NCBI GenBank assembly: GCA_947259215.1 | Contig: CAMYLJ010000036.1 | Coordinates: 1-34,068, forward strand | Source: an uncultured delta proteobacterium | GTDB lineage: Bacteria; Myxococcota_A; UBA9160; JAFDET01 | Direction of reading: 5' to 3' | DNA: 34,068 nt | Shown here: positions 14,613 through 23,314 of the stretch, one piece after another | How the letters are laid out: each line of letters begins with the position of its first letter | Position numbering within the stretch: the stretch's first letter is position 1 | Position numbers and translations under genes: made by a program | The notes under the pieces: generated by a model | Told to the model about the DNA's origin: nothing | What the model saw: only the letters and a program-made list of their open reading frames with translations | The model's database searches: none

Positions 14613-14636
14613 GGAAGTCGGCTGAAGCCGACTTCC
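14613..14636. terminator. strong hairpin between convergent genes
   Basis: GGAAGTCGGCT and AGCCGACTTCC form an 11-bp perfect inverted repeat with almost no loop (10 bp plus a tetraloop in practice). It lies 30 bases past the anti-sigma stop and before the convergent flavoprotein stop, and probably terminates in both directions. Confidence 0.6.
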
Positions 14637-14674
14637 CAGCTTGCTTGGCGCTGTCGCTGAGACTGCTGCGCGTC

Positions 14675-14693
14675 GGGCGACGCAGCGTCGCCC
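14675..14693. terminator. second hairpin between convergent genes
   Basis: GGGCGACGC-A-GCGTCGCCC is an inverted repeat that folds with a loop of five bases. It lies 30 bases before the 3' end of the flavoprotein gene and likely stops its transcript on the minus strand. Confidence 0.45.
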
Positions 14694-14722
14694 TCCTTGC
14701 GGGGCGCGAGCTGCTTGGCCGA

Positions 14723-16258
14723 TCAGCCAGTCAGGCGGAACCACCAGCGGAAGGCGCGCTGGGCGGCGGGCGTGAGCTTCGTGCGCCGCCAGGCGTCGGC
14801 GGCCTTCTTGATGATTTCGCCCTGGGTCGGGTAGGGGTGGATGGTGCTGGCGATCTTGCCGAGCCCCACGCCGTGGGTGACGGCCAGGCAGAGCTCACCG
14901 ATCATGTCGCCCGCGTGCTCCGCCACCAGGGTGGCGCCGAGGATGCGGTCGCTGCCCCGCTTGACGTGCACCCTCAGGAAGCCCTCGGCCTCGCCGTCGA
15001 GGACGGCCCGGTCCACGTCGTCGAGCGGCACCGTGATGCTGTCGATCTGGATGCCCTGCTCGCGGGCGTCGCGCTCGTAGAGGCCCACGTGCGCGATCTC
15101 GGGGCTGGTGTACGTGCACCACGGTACCGTGAGCCCCGTGTGCTTCGCCGTCGGCGCGAAGAGCGCGTTCTGCACCACCAGGCGGGCGTGGGCGTCCGCC
15201 AGGTGCGTAAACTTGTAGGAGCGGATCACGTCGCCGGCGGCGTAGATCTTGCGGTTGGCGGTGCGCAGCCGTTCGTCGACCTCCACGCCCGTGCGGTCGT
15301 ACACCACCCCGGCGGTCTCGAGGCCCAGGCCCTCCACGTTGGGAGCGCGGCCGGCGGCCACCAGGATCTCGTCGCTGACCAGCTCGTGGGTCTCGCCCTC
15401 GCGCTCGTAGCGCACGCTGTGCAGGCCGGAGTCCCGGGACACCTCCTGGATGCGGACTCCCGGCAGGTAACGCACGCCGTCCCGCTCCATGGCCACCTGC
15501 ACCCGCCGCGCCGCGTCCGGATCCTCGCGGGGCAGCACGTGCTCGCCGGCGTCGAGGATGGTGACCTCGCTGCCCAGGCGAGCGAAGGACTGCGCCATCT
15601 CGCAGCCGATCGGGCCGGCGCCGATCACGCACAGCCGCTGCGGCCGCTTCTCGAGCGAGAAGATCGATTCGTTGGTGAGGGGCCCGGCCTCGGCGAGCCC
15701 CGGGATCGGGGGCAGGCTGGCGCGGGCGCCGGTGGCGATCACCGCCCGCCGGAAACGCAGCCGGGCGCCGCCGACCTCGACGGCGTCTCGGGCGACGAAG
15801 CGCGCCTCCCCCAGGAAGACGTCCACGCCCAGGTCGCGGAAGCGCGCCGCTCCGTCCACGGCGCTGATGCCGGCTCGCAGCCGCCGCATGCGTTCCATGG
15901 CGGCGGCGAAGTCGCCGTCGCCATCGCTGCGCGGGCCGCCGAAGGCGTCCGCGGCGCTACGCGCCGCATGGAACGCCCGGGCGGCGCGGATCACGCCCTT
16001 CGAGGGCACGCAGCCCACGTTCAGGCAGTCGCCGCCCAGCAGCTCGCGCTCGACCAACGCCACCCGGGCACCCAGGCCCGCAGCGGCTGCGGCACTCACC
16101 AGCCCGGCCGTGCCGGCGCCCACCACCACCAGGTGGTAACGGCCACGAGGCTCCGGATTGACCCAGTCCGGCGGGTGGACGTTTTCCAGCAGCGCGCGGT
16201 TGTGCTCGTCGAAGGGCTGCACGGCGGTCAGCTGCCGGGGATCCGTGGAGCTACTCAC
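14723..16258 (-). CDS. mercuric-reductase-like flavoprotein disulfide oxidoreductase
   Basis: A 511-residue class I pyridine-nucleotide disulfide oxidoreductase. An FAD-binding VVGAGTAG (46-53) is followed by the redox pair C78/C83 (GGDCLNVGCVPSK), a second dinucleotide fold at VIGAGPIG near 215, AAGDV for the FAD diphosphate, and a C-terminal HPYPTQGE holding the His-Glu base. MerA's N-terminal HMA domain and C-terminal Cys pair are both absent, so it is unlikely to reduce Hg(II) efficiently. The first 40 residues (EHNRALLENVHPPDWVNP) are an extension typical of the group encoded beside TVP38/TMEM64 proteins. GTG 16258 overlaps the end of that gene by 8 bases. Its electron acceptor is unknown. 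Confidence 0.85.
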   Translation of the reverse strand: MSSSTDPRQLTAVQPFDEHNRALLENVHPPDWVNPEPRGRYHLVVVGAGTAGLVSAAAAAGLGARVALVERELLGGDCLNVGCVPSKGVIRAARAFHAARSAADAFGGPRSDGDGDFAAAMERMRRLRAGISAVDGAARFRDLGVDVFLGEARFVARDAVEVGGARLRFRRAVIATGARASLPPIPGLAEAGPLTNESIFSLEKRPQRLCVIGAGPIGCEMAQSFARLGSEVTILDAGEHVLPREDPDAARRVQVAMERDGVRYLPGVRIQEVSRDSGLHSVRYEREGETHELVSDEILVAAGRAPNVEGLGLETAGVVYDRTGVEVDERLRTANRKIYAAGDVIRSYKFTHLADAHARLVVQNALFAPTAKHTGLTVPWCTYTSPEIAHVGLYERDAREQGIQIDSITVPLDDVDRAVLDGEAEGFLRVHVKRGSDRILGATLVAEHAGDMIGELCLAVTHGVGLGKIASTIHPYPTQGEIIKKAADAWRRTKLTPAAQRAFRWWFRLTG

Positions 16259-16985
16259 CGGTCGCCTCCTTCAGGGCCTTGCGCGCTGCCCGCGTGACCA
16301 CGGCCGTCACCGCGACGGTCGCCGCCAGGCCGAGTCCGAGCACCGCGTAGTCGGCGGCGCCGCGTTCCGGACCCGTGCCGCTCGCCACCGCGGCCACCTC
16401 GCCGGCCACGGCGCCGTAGTAGACGTAGAGGATCGTCCCGGGGATCATGCCGAGCGACGCGATGAGGTAGTCGCCGAAGCGGACGCGCGTCAGCCCGAGG
16501 GCGTAGTTCAGCAGGTTGAACGGGAAGACCGGCGACAGGCGCAGCAGGAAGACGATCCGGCGCCCCTCGCGCGCGACGGCTCGCTGGATGGCGTCGAAGC
16601 GGGTGTTGCCGGCGAGGCGTCGCTCGATCACGCTCCCCACCCCGTGGCGCGACAGCAGGAACGCGGCCGAGGATCCGAGCACCGCGGCCGTGAAGACGTA
16701 GAGGGAGCCCTTGATCACGCCGAAGATCGCCCCGCCGGCCAGGGTGAGCACCGCTCCCGGCACGAACGCGACCGTGGCCACGGCGTAGCCGAGCACGAAC
16801 ACCGCCGGGCCCCAGAAGCCCAGATCCTCCACGGCGCGCGCGAAGTCCTGCACGGCCCCGCCGAGCCGCTGCCCGACCAGGGCCAGCACCACCACCAGCG
16901 CCAGCACGAGGCCGATCCGAAGCGCCGCGCCTCCGGGCCGGGACGCGGTCTGTGCCTCGGAGACGGTCGCCTCGGGCTCGCTCAT
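16251..16985 (-). CDS. TVP38/TMEM64 (DedA-like, VTT) membrane protein
   Basis: A 244-residue inner-membrane protein with about six hydrophobic segments. The signature regions are FVPGAVLTLAGGAIFG (re-entrant loop) and FNLLNYALGLTRVRFGDY with SLGMIPGTILYVYYG. The family includes lipid scramblases and transport-related proteins, and it often neighbours a mercuric-reductase-like flavoprotein, as here. The first 20 residues are acidic and polar, followed by the first membrane helix (LRIGLVLALVVVLALVG). ATG 16985 is supported by GGAGAG about 9 bases upstream. Together the pair may form a quinone- or thiol-linked membrane system, but the substrate is not known. Confidence 0.85.
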   Translation of the reverse strand: MSEPEATVSEAQTASRPGGAALRIGLVLALVVVLALVGQRLGGAVQDFARAVEDLGFWGPAVFVLGYAVATVAFVPGAVLTLAGGAIFGVIKGSLYVFTAAVLGSSAAFLLSRHGVGSVIERRLAGNTRFDAIQRAVAREGRRIVFLLRLSPVFPFNLLNYALGLTRVRFGDYLIASLGMIPGTILYVYYGAVAGEVAAVASGTGPERGAADYAVLGLGLAATVAVTAVVTRAARKALKEATGE

Positions 16986-17038
16986 GGTGCTCTGCTCTCC
17001 TCGGCAGCTGCGATGCCGAGGATCCTCGGCTGGTTTCG

Positions 17039-18658
17039 CTAGGTGGCTCGCGCCTGAAGTGCCGGCTCGGGGGCCGCCTCGCTTTCCTGGGCCGGCGGGG
17101 GCACCCGGTCGCCGAACCAGGCAAAGAACTCCGGCACCCGCGCGCGGCGGGTCGGCGGCAGGTAGCCGAAGTTCACGCCGCGGTCGGTGATCTCCCAGTA
17201 GTCGGCCTGGTCCTCGGCGAGCAGCTCGTCCCGGATGGAGGCCAGGCGCTCGGGGCGCTCGTTCCGCATGTCGTCCCACACGCGGCGCGCGCGAGACTCG
17301 TCCTGGCGCTCCAGGAAGAACGTCGCCAGCTGGACCTGGGAGCGGCGCACGCCCCGCAGGGTCGATTCCTGGGCCGGCGAGTCGCTCTCCTTGTCCACGG
17401 TCAGGAACAGGTCGAGGAGCTCGTCGGCCGCGGGGCTCTCCTGCGTGAAGGCCGACTCGCACACCTGCGCGATGTCGTACGCCACGGCCTCGAGGATGAA
17501 GGACAGGCTCTGCGCGAAGGCGGTCTGGCCGTAGTAGCGGAGGTGGGCCGTGATCCCGACGGCGCACTCCGGCCGCCCGAGCCGCACGGCGTCCTCGGCC
17601 AGACCCCGGTAGTGGTGGAGGGTGTAGTAGGTCGTGCGCACGTCGCGGGCGTTGATGCCGGCGCGCAGGTAGGTGTTGAAGATGCGCATGGTGAGGTCGA
17701 ACATCGCCGGTTGATGCTGCTCCAGGGCGGTGGTGGCGAGGCGGTGGGTGTTCAGGGAGATCAGGTAGGCGACCCCACGCATGTGATTCAGGGCGTCCAC
17801 GTAGAGGTTGTGGTACTGGCGCAGCACCTTCATCTCCACCCAGGTCCGGCTCCGGGTCAGGTCTTCCCGCACCTGCGGTGCCATGGCGATGAAGTCCGGG
17901 TCGTGCACCAGGCTCCGATCCACCTCGAACCACGCGCCGGCGAGCTGGTCGCGCGTCGGCTCGTAGTCGCTCAGGAACTGATGCAGGGCTTCCACGGCTG
18001 CCAGGGAGATGCCGCTGTCCTTGTGTTCCATGGCGTTCAGCGCCACGTCTTCCAGCTGCTCGATGCTCGTCACCATCTGGGCCCGCAGGCCGTGCTGGTA
18101 GCCGCTCGTGGCCTTCTCCACGACCCGCGAGGCGTGTGCGCGGATCCGATCCACCACGTTCAGCGGCTGGAGGAATACGAACACGTACGCGAAGTAGGGC
18201 AGGAGCAGCAGCAGGGAGAGGGTGACCATGGCCAGCGACATGGCGACAGCCCCGTGCCGGACGCTGGTCTCGTCGCCCAGGGTGGCCGACACCCACATGC
18301 AGTGGAGTGCCGTGAGCACGAAGAAGCCCATCACGGCGAGGTTGGCGGGCTCGCGCACGAAGAGCTCGGTGATGCGGTGCGTGTAGCGGTTGGCCGCCAG
18401 CTCGACCACGATGGCCACGACGGTGATGGCGATGGCGAGCACGGCAGCCACCACCTCGGCCGCGTTGGACAGGGTCTCGATGGCCGCGCTCGGCTCGAGG
18501 CGGCCGAGCCAGGGAAACAGGGCGTCGAGCCAGACGTCGGAGAGGCCCTCGATCCAGACGGTGATTCCCAGGAGCGCGAGCCCGGCCAGGACCACGGCGC
18601 CGAACGGGATCAGCCAGACCCGGGCTCCCGCGAATCGCGAGCCGCTTCTCCGCTCCAT
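17039..18658 (-). CDS. DUF2254 membrane protein
   Basis: A 539-residue protein. The N-terminal 165 residues hold four membrane segments (about 12-34, 62-90, 107-125 and 137-165), including EVVAAVLAIAITVVAIVVELAANRY, which is split by a charged turn. The remaining 370 residues are soluble and helical (IEQLEDVALNAMEHKDSGIS, DALNHMRGVAYLISLNTHRL) and look like a cytoplasmic sensor or scaffold. The family has no known biochemical role. ATG 18658 is chosen because the upstream frame overlaps the next gene and lacks family sequence. It lies in the run from heme A synthase to the flavoprotein. Confidence 0.75.
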   Translation of the reverse strand: MERRSGSRFAGARVWLIPFGAVVLAGLALLGITVWIEGLSDVWLDALFPWLGRLEPSAAIETLSNAAEVVAAVLAIAITVVAIVVELAANRYTHRITELFVREPANLAVMGFFVLTALHCMWVSATLGDETSVRHGAVAMSLAMVTLSLLLLLPYFAYVFVFLQPLNVVDRIRAHASRVVEKATSGYQHGLRAQMVTSIEQLEDVALNAMEHKDSGISLAAVEALHQFLSDYEPTRDQLAGAWFEVDRSLVHDPDFIAMAPQVREDLTRSRTWVEMKVLRQYHNLYVDALNHMRGVAYLISLNTHRLATTALEQHQPAMFDLTMRIFNTYLRAGINARDVRTTYYTLHHYRGLAEDAVRLGRPECAVGITAHLRYYGQTAFAQSLSFILEAVAYDIAQVCESAFTQESPAADELLDLFLTVDKESDSPAQESTLRGVRRSQVQLATFFLERQDESRARRVWDDMRNERPERLASIRDELLAEDQADYWEITDRGVNFGYLPPTRRARVPEFFAWFGDRVPPPAQESEAAPEPALQARAT

Positions 18659-18690
18659 TCCGGGAGTATGGCATACGCCCGCAGCGGGGC

Positions 18691-19173
18691 TCAGCCGCCC
18701 GCGTCGAGCAGCCGGTCGAGGGAGGGCCAGTCGATGGCGGTCTGGGCGGCGAACGCGCGCAGCAGCAGCTCGCGGTCGTGGCCCTCCTCGCCGGCACGGA
18801 AGCGGGTCAACGCCGCCTCGAGGGCCGCCGGGTCGGGCTCCGCCGGCGTGGCGTCCTTCAGGCTGCCCTCTTCGTGGGGGACGCCGGCGGCGTCGAGCCA
18901 CTCCAGCAGCAGCGGCTTGCGACACTCCAGGAAGTAGACCGCCAGGATCTCCTCGGCCAGGGCGTTGGCGCCCACCCGGGCCAGGCAGCGCCGGACCGCC
19001 GCCGCACGTTTCGGGAGAGGCATGCGCTTCACGTAGACCGGCCGCGCCTTCATGGCGGCCCCCGCCGCCGCCAGCGCCTGGGCCGCGACGGCCGGCGCGT
19101 CCGACGCCAGACCCTGGAAGAGCGCCTCCGCCTGTTCCTGGGACATCCCGGCGAACACTTCGTACGATCGCAA
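18691..19173 (-). CDS. conserved-looking hypothetical protein
   Basis: A 160-residue, mostly helical soluble protein starting at TTG 19173 behind a GGGAGGG. Its middle, MPLPKRAAAVRRCLARVGAN with EEILAVYFLECRKPLLLEWL, resembles a small helical repeat protein. It has two Cys and no signal peptide. I do not recognise a family. It sits 13 bases after the heme A synthase gene and 32 before the DUF2254 gene, so it is almost certainly co-transcribed with both. Confidence 0.6.
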   Translation of the reverse strand: MRSYEVFAGMSQEQAEALFQGLASDAPAVAAQALAAAGAAMKARPVYVKRMPLPKRAAAVRRCLARVGANALAEEILAVYFLECRKPLLLEWLDAAGVPHEEGSLKDATPAEPDPAALEAALTRFRAGEEGHDRELLLRAFAAQTAIDWPSLDRLLDAGG

Positions 19174-19186
19174 TCCCGTTCCCTCC

Positions 19187-20101
19187 CTAGAGCGCCGGTC
19201 GCGCCCAGGCCTGCCGGACCGCCACGGTCCAGGTGAGCACCAGCCCTGCGGCGAGCGCCGAGTGCAGGCCCGTCACCTCGACCGGCAGGCCGAGCACCAC
19301 GTTGGCCACACCCACCACCACCTGCGCCAGGCCGAGCGCCAGGGCGAGCGCGCAGGGACCGCCGACGCCGGGTGCGCGTCGCGCCACCAGCGCCGAGGCC
19401 GCCAGCGCCACCAGCAGCAGGTAGCCGTTGGTGCGGTGGACGAGGTGCAGCGCCACGTTCCCGCCCAGGTGTGGGTACCACTCGCCGTTCAGGCACGCCG
19501 GCCATTCCGGGCAGGCCATGCCGGCGAACGAGGAGGACACCAGCCCCCCGAGTGCGACCTGGAGGCCCAGCAGGACCGCCGTCGCGACCAGGAGCGCGCG
19601 CGCACCCGCGGCGATCCTGGGCCAGGCGCGGTCCGGTCTCGCCAGGTCGCGCAGGCGCAGGGCTACGAGCGCGAGGGTCACCGCGAAGGCGTTGGCGGTC
19701 AGCAGGTGGGATGTCACGGACCAGACGGCCAGCAGCTTCCAGACCGTGAGCGCGCCCAGCAGGATCTGGACGCCGAGCAGCAGCGCGGCCAGCGCCAGGA
19801 GTCCTCGGGTCTCGGCCGCCACGGCCGGGCTTCGCAGGCTGGCGACCGCCAGCGCCGCGAACACCAGTGAGACGCCTCCCGCCGCCACCCGGTGGCTCCA
19901 TTCGAAGGCGACCTTCAGGTCCATGCGGGGCACGAACTCGCCGAAGCAGAGCGGCCAGTCCGGGCACGCGAGCCCCGCGCCATGAGCCCGCACGAGTGCG
20001 CCGAGCACCATCAGTCCGAGCACCGCCCCCGCCAGTGCGGCATAGCCGACGGCGAGGCGGCGCGCGGTCTCGCGGCCCTGCGGCTGACTCTCGAGAGGCA
20101 T
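19187..20101 (-). CDS. ctaA: heme A synthase (CtaA/Cox15)
   Basis: A 304-residue polytopic membrane enzyme that oxidises heme O to heme A for cytochrome aa3-type oxidases. It has eight hydrophobic segments in two homologous halves. The heme-ligand His residues are visible: EWSHRVAAG and VTSHLLTA in the first half, LVHRTNGY and TGLHSALA in the second. Each half also has a Cys pair in an extracytoplasmic loop (CPDWPLC and CPEWPAC), the arrangement of the two-Cys-pair type. ATG 20101 gives a normal N-terminus before the first helix. It is divergent from the ABC exporter, 48 bases away. Confidence 0.9.
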   Translation of the reverse strand: MPLESQPQGRETARRLAVGYAALAGAVLGLMVLGALVRAHGAGLACPDWPLCFGEFVPRMDLKVAFEWSHRVAAGGVSLVFAALAVASLRSPAVAAETRGLLALAALLLGVQILLGALTVWKLLAVWSVTSHLLTANAFAVTLALVALRLRDLARPDRAWPRIAAGARALLVATAVLLGLQVALGGLVSSSFAGMACPEWPACLNGEWYPHLGGNVALHLVHRTNGYLLLVALAASALVARRAPGVGGPCALALALGLAQVVVGVANVVLGLPVEVTGLHSALAAGLVLTWTVAVRQAWARPAL

Positions 20102-20149
20102 GGACGGGGGCTCCAGCGGTCCGTACAGTCCGGAGCCCGAACATTGCAG

Positions 20150-21127
20150 ATGGATGCATCCGCTACAACGCAGCCGGCGGCGATCCGCGTCGAGGGCTTG
20201 GCGAAGCGCTACCGCGCCGTGGTGGCGCTCGACGGTCTCGACCTTTCGGTGGAGCAGGGCGCCTTCTACGGGCTCCTGGGTCCCAACGGGGCCGGCAAGA
20301 CCACGACCGTGTCCGTGCTGGCGACCCTCGCGCGACCCGACGCGGGCCGGGTGCAGGTCGCCGGCCACGACGTGGTGAGCGAGCAGGCGGAGGTCCGTCG
20401 TGCCATCGGCATCGTGTTCCAGGAGCCGAGCCTCGATCGCGAGCTGACGGCCCGCGAGCACCTCGACCTCCAGGGTCGCCTCTACCACCTGGACGACCGT
20501 CGCCGGCGCACCGGCGAGGCCCTGGAGCGCGTGGGACTGGCCGCCGATGCGGATCGGCCCGTGCGCGGATTCTCCGGGGGCATGAAGCGGCGACTCGAGA
20601 TCGCGCGCGGGCTGCTGCACCGGCCACGCGTGCTCTTCCTGGACGAGCCCACCCTGGGGCTCGACGTGAACGCGCGCGCCGGAATCTGGGAGCAGCTGCG
20701 CGAGCTGCACGCCGCCGGCGGAACCACCGTCTTCCTGACCACGCACTCGATGGACGAAGCCGACGCCCTGTGTGAGCGCATCGGCATCCTCGATGCGGGA
20801 CGCCTCGTCGCCGAGGGCGCCCCGGAGGCGCTGAAGTCGGCGCTCGGGGGAGACGTGGTGGAGATCGGATTCGAGCAGCCCGACGGCTGCGCGGCGGCGG
20901 AGTTGCTGGCGCGGATCGAGGGCGTGCTCTCCGTCACCCGCGAGCCGGAGGCCGCGCGCCTGCGGATCACGGTCCGCGACGGCTCCCGCCGTCTGGCCGC
21001 GCTGCTCGAGGCGGTGCGGCCCCACGTGGTGTCGGAGGTGGCGCTGCACCGGCCGGACCTGGAGCACGTCTTCCTGCACCACACGGGTCATCCGTTCGAG
21101 CCGGAGCGGCTCGGGGGCGGCGGGTGA
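20150..21127 (+). CDS. ABC exporter ATPase (DrrA/CcmA-like)
   Basis: A 325-residue ATP-binding subunit. In order it shows Walker A GPNGAGKTT, the Q-loop in GIVFQEPSLDREL, the signature FSGGMKRRLEIARGL, Walker B VLFLDEPTLGLD and the switch His in TTHSM. The last 90 residues form the extra C-terminal domain seen in DrrA-type drug and lipid exporters. It overlaps the permease gene (21124) by GTGA, so the two make one transporter. Export of a hydrophobic compound or lipid is likely. ATG 20150 is close to the divergent heme A synthase start; longer frames upstream overlap that gene and are rejected. Confidence 0.9.
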   Translation: MDASATTQPAAIRVEGLAKRYRAVVALDGLDLSVEQGAFYGLLGPNGAGKTTTVSVLATLARPDAGRVQVAGHDVVSEQAEVRRAIGIVFQEPSLDRELTAREHLDLQGRLYHLDDRRRRTGEALERVGLAADADRPVRGFSGGMKRRLEIARGLLHRPRVLFLDEPTLGLDVNARAGIWEQLRELHAAGGTTVFLTTHSMDEADALCERIGILDAGRLVAEGAPEALKSALGGDVVEIGFEQPDGCAAAELLARIEGVLSVTREPEAARLRITVRDGSRRLAALLEAVRPHVVSEVALHRPDLEHVFLHHTGHPFEPERLGGGG

Positions 21128-21879
21128 GCCGGGCGCTCGGCGACACGCTGGCGATCCTCCAGCGCGAGCTGCTGCGCTACCGCCGGGATCGCGCGTACTG
21201 GGTGGGGCAGATCGCCTTTCCGCTGGCCGTGGTGGCCTTCATCGGCTTCGGGCTGAACGACGTGGTGCGGCTCCCCACCGGCGCCGACTACCTGGGCCAC
21301 CTGGCGTCGGGCATCCTGGCGCTGCTGGTCGGGTCCGCCGGGGTCGGGGGCGGCATGACCCTGATCCAGGATCGCGAGAGCGGCTTCCTGCGCGCGCTGC
21401 TGGTGGCCCCGGTTAGCCGCACGAGCCTGGTCCTCGGGAAGCTCCTGGCCCGCGCCCTGGCCTCGGTCGCGCTCGTGGCGCTGCTGGTCGCGCTGCTCGC
21501 CGTCTTCACGCCGGTCGGGATTCCGCATCCGGCGGCCGCGCTGCTGGCCGTGGTGGCGATCACCGTAGCCTTCGTGGCCCTCGGGGTCGTGCTGGGAACC
21601 TGGCTGCGCAGCGTGGAGGCCTACCGCCTGCTCGCGGGTCTCGTAACGGTGCCGCTGTACCTGCTGTCGGGGATCTTCTACCCCGTCTCCACGCTGCCCG
21701 CGGCCACGCGCTGGCTCTCCTACGCCAACCCCCTCACCTACGGGGTGGATCTCTTCCGCTACGGCCTCCTCGGAGTGAACGAATTCCCGGTCGCGGTCAG
21801 CGCGAGCCTGCTGGGCGTCCTGACCCTGGCATCGACGATCGGCGCCGTGGTGGCGTTCGATCGCGGGCTGCGCGAGTAG
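21124..21879 (+). CDS. ABC-2 type permease (DrrB-like)
   Basis: A 251-residue membrane partner of the ATPase. It has about six membrane helices and the ABC-2 signature around DRESGFLRALLVAPVSRTSL (cytoplasmic coupling helix), then LYLLSGIFYPVSTLP and SYANPLTYGVDLFRYGL. The start is GTG 21124, overlapping the ATPase stop. Two such subunits with two ATPases would form the exporter. The substrate cannot be told from the sequence. Confidence 0.88.
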   Translation: MSRALGDTLAILQRELLRYRRDRAYWVGQIAFPLAVVAFIGFGLNDVVRLPTGADYLGHLASGILALLVGSAGVGGGMTLIQDRESGFLRALLVAPVSRTSLVLGKLLARALASVALVALLVALLAVFTPVGIPHPAAALLAVVAITVAFVALGVVLGTWLRSVEAYRLLAGLVTVPLYLLSGIFYPVSTLPAATRWLSYANPLTYGVDLFRYGLLGVNEFPVAVSASLLGVLTLASTIGAVVAFDRGLRE

Positions 21880-21971
21880 CGGCGGGTCTGCGCGCGACTT
21901 GCGCACGGCGTGGGGGCGCTGCCACACTCGGGCTACAGGCGTGTCGGCGAACCGCCGATGCTAGAAGCACG

Positions 21972-22394
21972 ATGGCAAGCCCGTCTTCGATCCCGGGGGA
22001 CGACCCCCGCCAGATTCGCGAGCACCTGCTGCGCTCCTGCGACCTCGCCACCAGCCACGGGCTGCCGTCGGTGGTGGTGGGGCTGGCCGGAGCCGAGGGT
22101 GACCTCGGCGTGCCCGAGTTCCTGACCTTCGTGCAGAGCGCCCTGCGGGTGGAGGACGCGATCTTCCGCCTGACCCGGGAGCGCGCCGTGCTGTTCCTGG
22201 CCGACGTGAATCGCGGCCAGGCGACGGAGATCGTGCAGCGGCTGGCCTCGGACTTCGCCGGTCGCTTCCCGGCGGTGGCGGAGCCAGACCTGGTGATCGG
22301 AACCTTCGAGGTCGAGCCCGGCCAGCGCACCCTGCTGGTCAAGGACGTGCTGCCCGCCGTCTTCCCGCCCCGTTCGCGTGGGCCCTCGAACTAG
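21972..22394 (+). CDS. small protein, possible degenerate GGDEF-like domain
   Basis: A 140-residue soluble protein. HGLPSVVVGLAGAEG, RVEDAIFRLTRERAVLFLADV and ATEIVQRLASDFAGRF follow the strand-helix order of nucleotide-cyclase (GGDEF) domains: an aspartate-poor first strand, a DxxxR-like segment and then a hairpin. The GGDEF motif itself is absent, so if the resemblance is real it is inactive and perhaps a signalling adaptor. The stop TAG at 22392-22394 shares CTAG with the stop of the convergent epimerase-like gene. Function unknown. Confidence 0.6.
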   Translation: MASPSSIPGDDPRQIREHLLRSCDLATSHGLPSVVVGLAGAEGDLGVPEFLTFVQSALRVEDAIFRLTRERAVLFLADVNRGQATEIVQRLASDFAGRFPAVAEPDLVIGTFEVEPGQRTLLVKDVLPAVFPPRSRGPSN

Positions 22395-23314
22395 CCCCCG
22401 AGCTCCGCACGCAGTGCCTCCTCCAGGGTCGGGTACTGGAAGCGGAACCCGTGTTCCTCCGCCCGGCGGGAGACGACCCGACGGCTGCCGAGCAGCTCGC
22501 CCGCCAGCTCGCCCAGACCCATGCGCACGGCGAACCCCGGTACGCGCAGCAGCGCGGGTCTGCCGAGGCATGAGGCCAGCGCGCGGGTGAGCTCGCTGTT
22601 GCGCACCGGGTTCGGGGCCACCGCGTTGAGCGCACCCGCCAGCGTCTCGTCCTCCAGGCTCCGGCGCAGCAGCGCGACCAGGTCGTCCACGTGGATCCAC
22701 GGCACCCACTGGCGACCGTCTCCCAGCGGGCCGCCGAGGCCGAGCCCGAAGAGCCGCGCCAGGGGGGCGAGCGCGCCCCCCTCGCGCGCCAGGACGATGC
22801 CGATGCGCAGCGACACCCGGCGGATTCCCAGTGCCTCGGCGCGCGCCGCCTCTCGCTCCCACGCCACGCAGACCTCCGCCAGGAACCCCTCGCCGGGAGC
22901 GGCGTCCTCGTCGAGGACGCTCTCGCCCCGGGAGCCGTAGTAGCCGACGGCGGACGCGCACACGAAGACGTCCGGGCGGTCCTCGGCCGGGAGTGCGGCC
23001 AGCGCGTCGACCAGGGCGCGGGTGCTCTCCACCCGGCTGTCGCGGATGCGCCGCCGGCGGGCAGCGGTGACGGGCCCCCCGAAGACCGGCTCGCCGGCCA
23101 GGTGCACCAGCGCGCGTGTGCCGCTCAGCGCGTCGCCGGACAGGCGGCGCCCGTCCCAGCCGACGCGCTCCGCCCGGGGGTCGCTTGCGCCCGCGCGGTC
23201 GGGCCGCCGGGTCACCGCGGCCACCGATTCCCCGGCGTCCAGCAGCGCCGGCAGCAGGCGCGCCCCCACCAGGCCGGTGGCGCCCGTCACCAGGATCCGG
23301 CCGTGTGCGGACAT
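22391..23314 (-). CDS. TIGR01777-family NAD(P)-dependent epimerase-like protein
   Basis: A 307-residue extended SDR. GRILVTGATGLVGARLLPAL is the nucleotide-binding start. SAVGYYGSRGE carries the catalytic Tyr region, although the usual Lys spacing (YxxxK) is not kept, as in the TIGR01777/YfcH group. WVPWIHVDDLV and LNAVAPNPVRNSEL are group-specific, followed by a DUF1731-like C-terminus (RVVSRRAEEHGFRFQYPTLEEAL). Such proteins affect cell division or sugar metabolism in some bacteria, but the substrate is unknown. ATG 23314 overlaps the stop of the SDR upstream (TGATG). Confidence 0.88.
   Translation of the reverse strand: MSAHGRILVTGATGLVGARLLPALLDAGESVAAVTRRPDRAGASDPRAERVGWDGRRLSGDALSGTRALVHLAGEPVFGGPVTAARRRRIRDSRVESTRALVDALAALPAEDRPDVFVCASAVGYYGSRGESVLDEDAAPGEGFLAEVCVAWEREAARAEALGIRRVSLRIGIVLAREGGALAPLARLFGLGLGGPLGDGRQWVPWIHVDDLVALLRRSLEDETLAGALNAVAPNPVRNSELTRALASCLGRPALLRVPGFAVRMGLGELAGELLGSRRVVSRRAEEHGFRFQYPTLEEALRAELGG

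Noticed and set aside
14723-16258. Mercury resistance (merA)
   Set aside because: No HMA domain, no C-terminal Cys pair, and no merR, merT or merP nearby.
14435-16297. A 620-codon plus-strand frame over the flavoprotein
   Set aside because: Antisense shadow of a gene with FAD, NAD and redox-Cys motifs.
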